Positions 45,701 through 57,700 of a DNA stretch of 64,000 nucleotides are shown here, piece after piece. The stretch covers positions 248,001 to 312,000 of the forward strand of contig JBBELK010000305.1 in assembly GCA_037783545.1 (NCBI GenBank), read 5' to 3'. The notes under the pieces were generated by a model. The model searched no databases. It was given only the letters and a program-made list of their open reading frames with translations, and had not been told where the DNA came from. A program made the translations under genes and the position numbers. The number at the start of each line of letters is the position of its first letter. The stretch's first letter is position 1. The DNA is from Henricia sp. BOLD:AAB3569 (Eukaryota; Echinodermata; Asteroidea; Spinulosida; Echinasteridae).

Positions 45701-48700
45701 GCGGGCACTGGCCCGTAGATATGGTTACTGGTTCACGCTCGAGTTTTTCATCCATTGTGTTTGCGTACAGTGTATTTTACTATTATTCTTTTAGAAGAAA
45801 ATAAGGACAATAATGAACTTGTAATAGTATCCTCATAACGACACACTATCCTGCCGCCATATTTTGTGATGGTTGTAACAGAGAAAACAGAAAATGTTCC
45901 CCTTATGGCTCCTGTGCAAAACGAATGAAGAAACGCGTTGCCATGCAAGTAGCGTGAACCGTTGTCAAAGGAATGAACGCGTCCACACGGAAATTGATGT
46001 CACACTTTATCAGCAAATATTCAGAGCAAACTTGCTCCTCTGTTTAATATCGTAGATAATTAGAGCTCCCTTGGAATGCATCCATGCAATATTATAAAGT
46101 GCAAGTTCACAGATAATCATACAGACTTATAATTGTTTTCTAGTACACGTATTTACCTCTCTCTCCTTGTCGAACACCTGGTATTCCAAATCAGTCTTTT
46201 CAGCGACTGCTGGTTCAACCCCCTGGCTGTCAGCAAAGACGGACGCAACGCGGATGCGGGACAGAGGCTCGTCTCGAGGGACTATCTTCACGTTGCTTGG
46301 AGGCATTGACCAGATCTAGGGTTAAACATTACACTCCAACGTGTGAAACACAGATCAATCAGAGGGATATGGCATCATTTTGTTTTAGCTGCAAATATAG
46401 ACTGCTTTTTGTGAAGCAAGACATCCTGGAAACTCTGAGTGTCGCCAGCCACGATACAATACAACGTGTTTTGAGCATGTGCTCAACTAGCCTTTGTTAA
46501 GGCCTCGCAAATGGGTGGGTGTGTCGCAACCAAGCGACCAGGACGGGGGGGGGGGGAACAGCGCAGCTGCGACGCTTTTGCCGTCCCGGAATAATTATTT
46601 ATTAATGTATTACAGCCCTTGTTACATTATTCATCCCCGCATTGTATGTGCTGCGAATGTATGTTTGTGGTGGTGCGCGCGTGTTGTATCATGTGAAGCG
46701 CGCACACGTACTTAAAAACTGGTGCGCGCGAACCTGGTTGGCTTGCATTGTCAGCTACATGTATTCAAGGCAACACGTAAACTGGGTCATACGATCATTA
46801 GCATTTTGCTAACGAGAGGTAGTGAAATATGCGGGTCGCCAAAGGCGCTGCCCGTCCCGTCTTCGTCACATGGAGGCGCTCTCGTTTTGGCGCGTGACAC
46901 CACCAGCTACGAGGCTTTGAAAAAAGGCTAGTTGTTCAACTTGTAAAAGTGGAAGCATTTTTGTTTTTACTTGATCATGATATTGATTGCTTTCCGGTGA
47001 CGTCACCCCTTCCATCCACCATTTTGGTGGGCATTTTTCATGAGCCCACGTGGCTCGAGTAATAACCAGCAAAAAGAGCAAGAAAAGCGCATTGGTAGCA
47101 CTTACCTGTTGCTTGACCTTGCTTTATGTTGTTACGCCATGGCTGTTGTATCGAGAAAGATAAAAACGCATTTCTTCAGGCTAAAAATCGCGATCAACTA
47201 AAAGCACTTTTGTTTTTACAAGCCGAGTGCATGCTCAATAATTTGAACGTATCACAACGCCCGCGTGCGGCATCTTCGAATGTTCATGTGCGTCTATTGG
47301 CGCGCGCGTGTACGCGCGTGACTGTTGCCCACCACACATTCCCGGATGTTCTACGTCATCGAAAGCAATCAATAGTCTGGAGAAAGACATTTGATCTTAT
47401 TCAGCACAACAGCCATGGCACAACAACTAACCACATACATGTAGCAAAGCAACAGAGGTAGGTGTAACTATATGCTTTTCTCACATTGCTGATTAGCACT
47501 CAAGCCACATGTGTCAAAATAAGTTACCAGAAAGCTCTCTACATCATTTTGAGAGTAAATAATGCTACGTCACTGTTAAAGCGATGTGTGCGAGCATTGT
47601 GTCTCTCTAGCATGTGTAACGCTCTGTACTAAGGTTCCCATTGGTAAAATAAACTGCGTTACGCCCGCAAGAGGCACACACAACGCGCACGCACATAGAG
47701 TCAACATTGACGCGTCATAATTTGACTCTCAAATGACGTACATGTATGCATGCCTCGAAATTCATTTTCAAAAAGGCACTGCAATTTTCTCTTAGTAAAG
47801 GGCACCTGAATGAGGAAAAGGAAAATTTGTGTAAGAACTTTTTAAGTGCAACACGGCAAAAGCAGAGGGCACCGATGGCAATTTGCCGTGGTGCCGTGGG
47901 TTATTTCAAGGCCTGTGTATGCAATCGCTTAATAGCTGCATTAGGCAAATTAAGCTCCAAACTTTAGTCAAAACGGCTGCTGCAGAACAAATTTTCATGT
48001 GGCTCTCCAAGAAACTGACACTCTTTGCATTGCAAACATGTTACGAGGCAGGTTGTCATTTAAAATGCAACAATAGATCCAGAAAGCACACACTCATGCA
48101 TGACACATGGTAACAATGTGATTTCCCTCCAAGATGGCTGCTGCGAAAGGGGTCTACATGTATGGTAATGAGCACCCCCGCCCCCAGTGCCTTGCACCTT
48201 CACCCCATCAAGGACTCACTTACACCCTCTATCACAAACCGCACAAACACGCTATTCACTATGTAAATGTTGGCTGGCAATATTAGCGGCACATAATCTG
48301 TTTTCATTGTACATGTACACAAGTTGGTAATACCTTAATTATTATTATTGTTATTAATCCTGACAAAAATGAACACCCGTTTGCCAATATTTTTACCGTA
48401 AAAAAAAAAAGGAACAAACAAGGACAAGTTTATATTTGGTCCCTGGTACTCGCACATGCAATACAAAATTGCAGCAATTGATCACATAAACCAGTGATAC
48501 TAAACGCCAGTTGCTGGTGTATGGAAAGAGCACCCTCTGTTGACTGATCAATTATCTGACCGAGTCTGTAGAGGGCGCCATAACACTTCATCAGTGGAAG
48601 CCACAGGTGGAAGCATTCAGCGATACAGTTGGGGATGGAATACCGGTTTAATATGTGGTTCGTTCACTGGCCTGTCTTCATGGGGAACTTGCCGATGACT

Positions 48701-51700
48701 TGTTTTAAGATTCTTTTTTATTAGCCACACTCATACAAGGTACGGATAAGGTATTTATTCGAAAATAAATTGGTTCTTATGAACTACACTTGTCATGACT
48801 GGCTGTCTTTGTGAATAAGGCGCATCCGCAACCTTTGATTTTTTGCCGTGGTGAAAAAATGTGTGCCTTACACACGGGCTTTTACCAGGGCTGTAGTCGA
48901 GTCCGAGTCCTTGGAGTCCGAGTCCTTGGTGTCCGAGTCCGAGTCCTTGAGTCCGAGTCCAGCAAACATCCGAGTCCTCAACAGGCCGAGTCCGAGTCTG
49001 AGTCCGAGTCCCAAGTCCTTATTTCAATTTCAAGTGCAAGTGTCAGTGATGGTGCCTGTGATCTTTGGCAGCTCGTAAGTTTGCTTTAGGCCGAGAAAAA
49101 TGTTTCTTTGGGATGTGAGATACATTTCGAGTGCTCAAAATAATTTTAAGCGGTAGAAATTATTTATTTTACATTCTCCGAATTTTTATTTCACATTATT
49201 TTTATTTCGGCCCCAAAATAATTTACAATAGACACTTCAAATAATTATCGGCGCCTGTATAATGTACTTTTTGTAAAATATTGTATATTTATTTTGATCA
49301 CTGGACTCGGATGGACTCAGCCCAAATCTCCGAGTCCTTACCGCCCGAGTCCGAGTCCTGACTGGCCGAGTCCGAGTCCTGACTGGCCGAGTTCAAGTCA
49401 GTGAAAATCAGGACTCGAGTCCGAGTCGGGACTCGATATTCGAGTCCTACAGTGTTAGCTTTTACGGTAAATAAAAAAGATTTCAGTTTGCCCTTCTGTT
49501 TGTAATAGTTTCTTTAATTTTTGTATAAATAAATGCAGTGTTAATTTTCAAGCATACCTTAATCTTCTTAAATGCCTTGGCCTTAGCTGAGTAGCGAGAC
49601 TCGCAGGTAAACACGTCATCTTCATTAAAGCCCTCTGGTTTGCTCTTGAAATAGTCCCTCACAAACATCACATGGCACTTGCCCACCACGTGCTGAGAAA
49701 TCTTGACTTTGTTGTAATAGTCACTCTTAAACACTTCCTGGAAAGACCAAATATTTACAAATGTAAATTCATACAACTGGTATTTATGTGTGGTTTCTTT
49801 GGGATGGCACAATATTAAGAAAATGCTACTCTCTCTGGATGAGATTCTGATTGTAAAACCCAGCGATCAGTCATGCTGTTTATAGCATTACAAATGTGTT
49901 GAGGAGATCGGGTACCAGTTAACACTGCAACGCGCGTCCATTTTATTTTACACGGACGGACGTCCGTACTATTTTTCATAGTCGCTTGTATTTCGTGTAA
50001 TAACCCCAATGCTGTTCGTTTGTATGGCTTCATATGTCAACACAGTGCTTTCCCATAGTGTCTGAATGTATTCCGATCCCAGCTGGTATTATTGATTTTG
50101 GTTTTACACGGACGGATGTCCGTACTATTTTTCATAGTCGCTTGTACACAAAGTAATAGGAGAATCTTGGGCCAGCACTTTCCCATGCAAAAAGCATCCC
50201 AGATGGTGTTGTTAAATGGGCAATGCAACATAGTATTATTTATTGCTTGGGTAGGTCTGGCGGTAAAACCCAGACATCAAAGTCCCCTTTTTGTACACAA
50301 AGTAATGGGATAATCTTGGGCCAGCACTTTGCTTTCCAAAAAGCTGGGTCACCGGTTCAATCAGGGTTAAAGCGGCACCCACCATGTTGTTTGGCTTGCT
50401 TTAAACTAGGAATACATGTAATATAAGATTTTTTTAACTCAGGATGAATTAGTAATATTATTTTTATGGCGAAGCGACTATGAAAAATCGTACAGTGGCA
50501 TGACGGAGTGTTAAGCCAGAGTATTGGAGTGCAAATATCCGAGTACAAGTACTACATGTAAATATGAAATAAAGTAATAGACAGCCGAAGTGTGACATGG
50601 GTTGCCATGGTAATTGGCTCCAAACATCATGGCCGTCGGGGAAAGTACCATTGCAAAAGCACAGGGACACGGTTCAGTGATTTTTAGTGTAGAGCCATTG
50701 CCTAGGCAACTAACAAAAGATGATGTATTCACTTCGGCAGTCTATTGTTGCAGCGGTCCTTATGGTGTTAAATGGGTGTAATTAACCCATACACAACATA
50801 GTAAATGCACTACATATACCGTATACATGTATGTGACCCACTCTGGTGAAAAAAGGTAGTATACATGTAAATCATGCAGGCTAGGTCGAGTTTTCGCGAC
50901 TAGAAGTAAAATTCATGATCATTAAAATACCAAAACACAATGGAAATTCCTGGCAGTGTCCAGATACCGTCTGGAATGTCCGTGCTCCCCGTGGAATTTC
51001 CATTGTGTTTTGGTATTTTAATGAGTGTGGATCTGCCGAAAATTTCTACTTATGGTCGCGAAAATCCCGACCTTGCCTGCGTGACTTATACTACCCTTTT
51101 CCAGAGCGGGTCACATATACTAAGTGCTTTTCCCGAGGACATGCTAAATGCTCATAGTGTGCGCAGGTCGAACTCACGACCTCCCGCCTAATATTTTTCT
51201 CATTACCATTCTGAAATTTCATGTTTTCAATCTGTTTATTTTCAAGAATATCATCAAAAATGCCACTGATGTTCTGTAAGCTAATTTATCAGGGGCTGAT
51301 TTCACAAAACTCCTCTTATCTTAGATCGATCCTAGGATTTAAGAAGAGTTCGAGCAGTAAGATCGGTCTTTGCTAAGACGTGTCCCGACATCGATTTCAC
51401 AAAACCCGTCTTTTACAAGACGAGTCGCAACTTCTTATTATACATTTATCAACGGCTGTACCATGTTTGTTAACAGTACCGAATACAACAGTCTTCGGGA
51501 AAACGGCACGCACATTACAAATCAAAATGGCCGACTTTGTAGTGTCGTCTGCTTGGCGTATTGCATTTTGTCGGCAGATACATAACGTGAACAAATTCAA
51601 GTCAATGTACTTGAACCTACATGTAGATATACATGTAGGCCTATCGTTCGGCTGTACAAATGGCACACTCGCATTTATGTGCAGAGCAGTATGCTTGACG

Positions 51701-54700
51701 GAAAAAAACATTAAATGTGTATTAATCTAATTTACATAAATGTATCTTTTTTTCGGGAGCATCGCGCGCTAGTACTAGCACGCGCGCGCACACCACAAGT
51801 AACTTTCAGTCTGTGCTCAATCAACAGTACAAATGTACATATTTTATGGTTTTTATTATTGTATGGATATATTTTGCCGAAATATAAATCCGTGCTTTAC
51901 GCGTGTAAACATCGACTAACCTAGCTAGGGCTACAGCAAGTTATGGCTTCACGTGGATGGACATACAAATGCCTCAACCTTTTTCGGTAAGTGCTTTTCT
52001 GCGATTTAAATTACGCCTCATTTTTAAGAGAATTTCGCCTATTGCGGCAAAGGGAAATTATGTCTGTATGACCGCCTGCTGCTGCCGTATGCCGGGCTAG
52101 CTTCACGTTCGGCAAGTAGAAGATAAGTGCCTTCGGTCACTGCATTTACTCCATGCATTCATACAGATAAGACGACCCAAACATCGATCTTAAGTTAGGA
52201 AGAGTTAGGCCGTGTTGCCATTGGAAATAGGACGAATTGAACACATCCCAAGTTTTGTGAAATCGGTCCTAGGATTAGTTCCAAGTTAAGACGAGTTACA
52301 CTTCCTTGGACGAATCTTAGCGCTTTGTGAAATCGACCCCTGGTTACATAAAGCACTGCAGAGATAACACAAACCTTTTTGCTTCCACATCCAAATTGGA
52401 GATTGCAAATTTCCCGTTTTCTCCCCATGGATAGTATTTTGGAGAGGCATTTTATATGATTGTTAGATTAGAACGAAATTCATTTTCTGGAAAAATCTGA
52501 ACAAGCTCTTCTTAAACATATGCATACTCTTGGTTCAGGGTTGGTGAAACTATTTGCCCTCGTTAAGTCTGTCAGATATTCTTAGCATGCCTCCCAAGTC
52601 AAGATCATATCGGGGCAATAGTTTGCACCCCCACTCCCCCTTAATAGGAAGAGTCAATATTTGCATATTATATACCTCATGCATAGATTCCTGCCATCTA
52701 ATTGGTTAAAAGTGGGGGCATTGAATCAGCTAGATCCGGCGCGTCAAAAATTCTTACTATGCCCACGGGCACAGTCTTTACTATGCTCGTGGGCATAGTC
52801 ATTTAGCGGGTTCCGGACGCGCGCATAACGTGTGTAGCATAGCTGTGCACCCACTATGCAGCTGCGCGCTTCACGTAAACATTCAAGCAGGATGGTAATG
52901 GCGGAATCTCGACGAAGTCGTTTTGTCGTCTGTCGTAGATGATGAAGTCCTTAAGAAAATAAGAGAAGTGGCCTACAGTGAAAACTGTGTCGGGTGAAAT
53001 GTGCTACTAAAGTGCCAGGTGATTATGCTACAAATGTTTGCTGTAAATATACAACTTTTCCGCCTTAGACCAGCTTCCGAAATCGAAACTCGAAGGACCA
53101 CTGTCATGACTGTGACTGTGTATCGTTACTTTTAACCAACCAGATGACAACAATCTACACATTCGGTATATAAAACAAATATTGACTGCTGTTTATTCGG
53201 GTCATGGTTAAGATTATAGGCCCTCGGTGATCTCGAAGCCATGACTATGCCCCTCGGCTTCCGCCTCGGGGCATAGTCATGGCTTCGAGATCACCTTGGG
53301 CCTATAATCTTAACCACGCCCCTCATTGCAGTCAATATTTGTATACTCTGATGTCACTGGTCGGTAGATTAATTTTGATTATTACCTTTTCCAGGAATTT
53401 GCGTGTGGCCAGATGAAACGTCTCATTGGGTCTGAGGAACCAGTTGCCATGAAGCCAGCACTCGCCATCAGGATCACTCCACAGCTTCTCAATGCACACG
53501 ATGTGCAACTTCAAATTCTTCTCACTATAAAATAACAACAAACATCACACAAAAACAATCCTACAATGATTTCTTACGAGATTACTCCGAAATGGTTAAT
53601 TTGTACTTTTAGTTTAAATTTATTTGTCAATTCAAATAAATAACTCTTAGAACAGCAGCCCACAAAATACTGACCTTGGTTCAACGTAGACAAAATCTCC
53701 CACACGGTATGTCTGTCCATTAACCACCAGGCCGTCGCTTGCCTGCAGAAAAATCATACAAGTATAAGATTGTTTCCAAAGTCAGATGAATACAAAACCA
53801 AGATGATTGCAGTTATATGTGACCGGCTCCAGCAAAACCCAACACTTGTGATGAAAATTCAAAATTTAAGTTTTGGTGTCAGCTTAGTGTGCATACAAAA
53901 AGGTATCTTTTAAAACATGTTTGAGGAAATTCTGATAATTTTTAGCGAAGTTATGACCAATTAAAGTATGACAGATCAGAAAAAGTGAAATGGAGCTATT
54001 GGTCTTTAAAGTTTGACAAACTAGTTGATTATTAAATTTTTTGTCAATAATATGAGGAATTTTGAGACAGTTCAAACAACAAAACAAATCTTGAATGTAT
54101 CCCGATGTTGATTCTGCCAAATTTTCAAGTTGGTCCCAGAGGCCATTTGTTAAGGTTGTGGGCCCATATCACGTAATGGGAAATGCCGAGAAGCGTCAGG
54201 TTTTGCCAGAGTCAGTCACATATTGTGGATGTAAAACGGGAAATCATATCACACACGCATGGTGGTTATATGATGTTTTATTCCCATCACACAGCATCGT
54301 CTCCTGAAAATCCAGATGTGACAGACAGTGGAACAACAAAAAGCTATGGATTGATAAAATTCAGCATTTTAGAGAGAATTTAAAAAGTACATCATAATCC
54401 TTGCAGTAGTGTTGCAAGGATCATCAACATGAACAGTGTCAAAGAAATAGAACACCACAGAGCAGTGTTAACTTTACATCACTGCTCCAAAGCGTGTGGT
54501 CAGATGACATGCATTTTCCTCAGAAATACTATTTACAACTGCAATTATTTTTAAATTCAAGCATATTTTTAGTGAAAATTCATAAAATGTCAAAACAAAC
54601 CTCATGGCCCTTTGCCTGTAATGTAATGTCCAGTACCATCACTGGTAATGCACCTGTGATGGTTTTTGATGGTCTTTGACGGCCTTGTGACAACCTTGTG

Positions 54701-57700
54701 ACAGCCTTGTGAAAACTAGTGACGGGCCCCACGACGGGCTTGCGGCAAGCTTGCGATGGCTTCGCAATGGGCTCGCGACAGGCTTGCAATGGCCTTGTGA
54801 CAGGCTCGCAACAGGCCTGTGACAGACTTGCGATGGCCTCTGGATGGCCTCAGGACAGCCTTGGGATGCCAAGTGACGGCCTTGTGGTAGCCTCATTATG
54901 GCCTCTTGATGGACAGACCTGTGACGAACTTGTGACGGACACGTGACGGACTCATGAAGGACTCATGAAGGACTCATGAAGGACTCATGAAGGACTCAGC
55001 TGCTAACAGGTTTAAAATGGACACAGAAACCCAAACTATACCTCATTTTCATTCATTTCCTGAGCATCTTTTCCATCCAGTTGCTTCGATTCCTCTTCTT
55101 TCTTTTCTGCATCTTCTTTCATCTAAAAATCATGAATAACAAGTGTCATCCAGGAATCATCCACTTTTTATTTCTTCATTTTTTTGTGAAGGCACAAAAC
55201 ATACACTGCAAAAATGACAATTTTCTTCACAAATTCTTTCTTGGACGTGGGACCAAGCTACACAAATTGCACATGGACCAACAGGTCACAGTGTACAAAA
55301 CAGAAACTGATGTTGTGTTTCCGGTCAATGTCGCAACTGAAATGATACTGGCCACGAGGTTTGGGAACAAAAACAAATTGATACTTCAAAGCGTGTCTCT
55401 GTCAGACAATTAAAGCCAAGCGAGACCTTTTGATTAATAATTTGTGTGGATCACGTCCTTTTCATATCTTGCAAAAACTTTGCAACATTTGTGTCTACCT
55501 GGGGTCGATTTTACTAAACTCTTCGTGAGTTAAGGTCCATAATAACACTTGGATGGATCCTAGGGCTGCGATGGATCGTGGCTACGACGGGTGCTGCGGT
55601 GGATTTCACCAAACCTGGCGAAAGTACGGGGCGTTCGATTATCGATTAGTGATATTTGCATATTTACTCAAAGGCCGTTTGCTGTGCTGAATTATGTTTT
55701 TAATAAAACGGTCATCGTCTACACGAGTTCAAAAAGTCTCTGTGTCCGTTCTATGTAGTGCAAGCACGCGCGTAAGAAATGTTGCGCGCAGCTTATGGGA
55801 TGCATATCATACATTTCGTGCATTCAGCAAGTGCGTGATTTTTTTTTTTTCGCGTTTTTAGCATCGTTAAAAGACCCCAAATAATAATAAAAATAACACA
55901 AATATCACCTCTTTAGGGAGTTTTTCCTTCTTCTGTTTGTCAGTGTTGTTCTGTAAATGCCGATGGGTGTAGCTGAGAGCCGGCGACAGTAGGATCTCAC
56001 CATTCTTGCAGATTTCATCTCGGATGTTAATGAAGAACTTCTGCAACTCAACTGCATCTTCATATACCTGCCCGTGGTCAAAGAATCGGGGCGTTTCAAA
56101 ATAACAGGAAATTTTAAATTCCTGCTCTGTAACAGGCTGCTAAGCAAATAATATCAGTTATTTCACACAGTTTATGTAATGTATTGTGTATGTATTTTTT
56201 GTTCTTTAAAAAGGCAGTTCCACGGTGTCGGACGTACATTTTAAAAACTTTGACAGGGTGTATTCTCAACGATGTAGCGAGTCCGGACTCGAGTACCGAT
56301 TTTCAAGTACTCGGACTCGGCTAGTCAGGACTTGGACTCGAGCGGTAAGGACTCAGAGATTTAGGCCGAGTCCATCAGAGTCCAGTCAAAAAAATAAATA
56401 TACAGTATTTTACGAAGTACATTATACAGGCGCCGAAAATTATTTGAAGTGTCTATTGTAATTTATTTTGGGACCGAAAGTATTCCGAACATGTGAAATA
56501 AAATTCTGAGAATGTAAAATAAATCATTTCTACCGCTTAAAATTATTTTGAGCACTTGAAATGTATCGCACCTCTCAAAGTGGGGTACCGTGGCCGAGTG
56601 GTTAGGGCCGTTGACCCGCAATCATGGGTGAAAACTTGGGGTTGCGGGTTCGAATCCGGCTGCGGTACCTGTGCCCTTGGGCAAGGCACTCAACCACACT
56701 TGCTCCATCCTTCGGAAGGGATGAAAAGCCATTGGTCCAGTGTGTTAGGTAATGGTAACGCACTCTAAAGATCCCAGAGCATTCTTTCGTAAAGAGCAAG
56801 GGGATATTCCCCGGTGTCTCTGGTCATTTCTAATTCGAATTCTTCATGGGTTTCCTCACGCTTGCGAGTGACAGTGCAATGAGCACTATTGAGGAATCCT
56901 TGGTAAGAATACCAGAAAGAAATAATAATAATAATAATAAAAGAAACATTTTTCTCGCCCTAAAGCAATTTTACGAGCTGCCAAAGATCACAGGCACGAT
57001 CATTGACTCTTGCACTTGAAATTGAAATTGAAATAAGGACTCAGGACTCGGACTCGGACTCGGCCTGCTGAGGACTCGGATGTTGCAGGACTCGGACTCG
57101 GGAAGTGGGGACTCGACTACAGCCCTGTGTATTCTTAAAGCTACAATTTGAAAGTGGATTGTCAGTCCATTAACAGACAAGTGGTAGTTAGTACAATGAT
57201 TTAGTAAAAACAACTGCTCCAAAAAATCTTGTCCTAGAAATACCATAAAATATCAATGTCTCTGTGTACGTCCGACACCATGGTATTTGAACCACTTTCT
57301 AGGGCAACAAAGATTTTTTGGGGCTAGTTGTTTTTACTAAATCATTGTACTAACTACTACTTGACTAACAATCCACTTTCAAATTGTAGCTTTAAGAATA
57401 CACCCTGTCAAAACAGGTCCAAAATGTACGTCCGACACCGTGGAACTGCCCCGAAGTTTAGACACAGTATACTATTTACGTGTAGTAGGAAGTTTGGTTA
57501 AACAGCTGGGCACGACTCATTTTCAAGCATGACTCATTTTGTGTGCTTCAAACAAAATCCCTAAAAGACAATTAGAATAGAAATTTAGAGATAATTCTTG
57601 TAGTAAATTCCTGTCTAAAAATCATACACAATCTTGGATTTTTTCTTTTCAGACCTGCGAGTCGGTTCGACTGAGGCTGCGAGCTCTCTCCAGGACACCA

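Larger units (their letters stand above)
56211..57455. mobile_element. Fold-back element with TCCACGGTGTCGGACGTACA ends, interrupted
   Basis: GGCAGTTCCACGGTGTCGG (56213-) and its inverse (-57450). The right part, 57128-57455, is itself a long palindrome containing TAAAGCTACAATTTGAAAGTGG and its inverse. The hAT-like element at 56267-57127 splits it. Confidence 0.85.

Noticed and set aside
45234-45794. 186-codon plus-strand frame with a P-loop-like GEGKTTLL
   Set aside because: It straddles the end of the TIR element at 44984-45583. GEGKTTLLNKL resembles a Walker A motif only locally, and the surrounding residues (Cys/Val/His-rich) do not fit any ATPase.
56584-56669. Functional tRNA gene
   Set aside because: The acceptor arms pair and A/B boxes are present, but the anticodon arm is poor and the sequence runs directly into a SINE body and (AAT)n tail.
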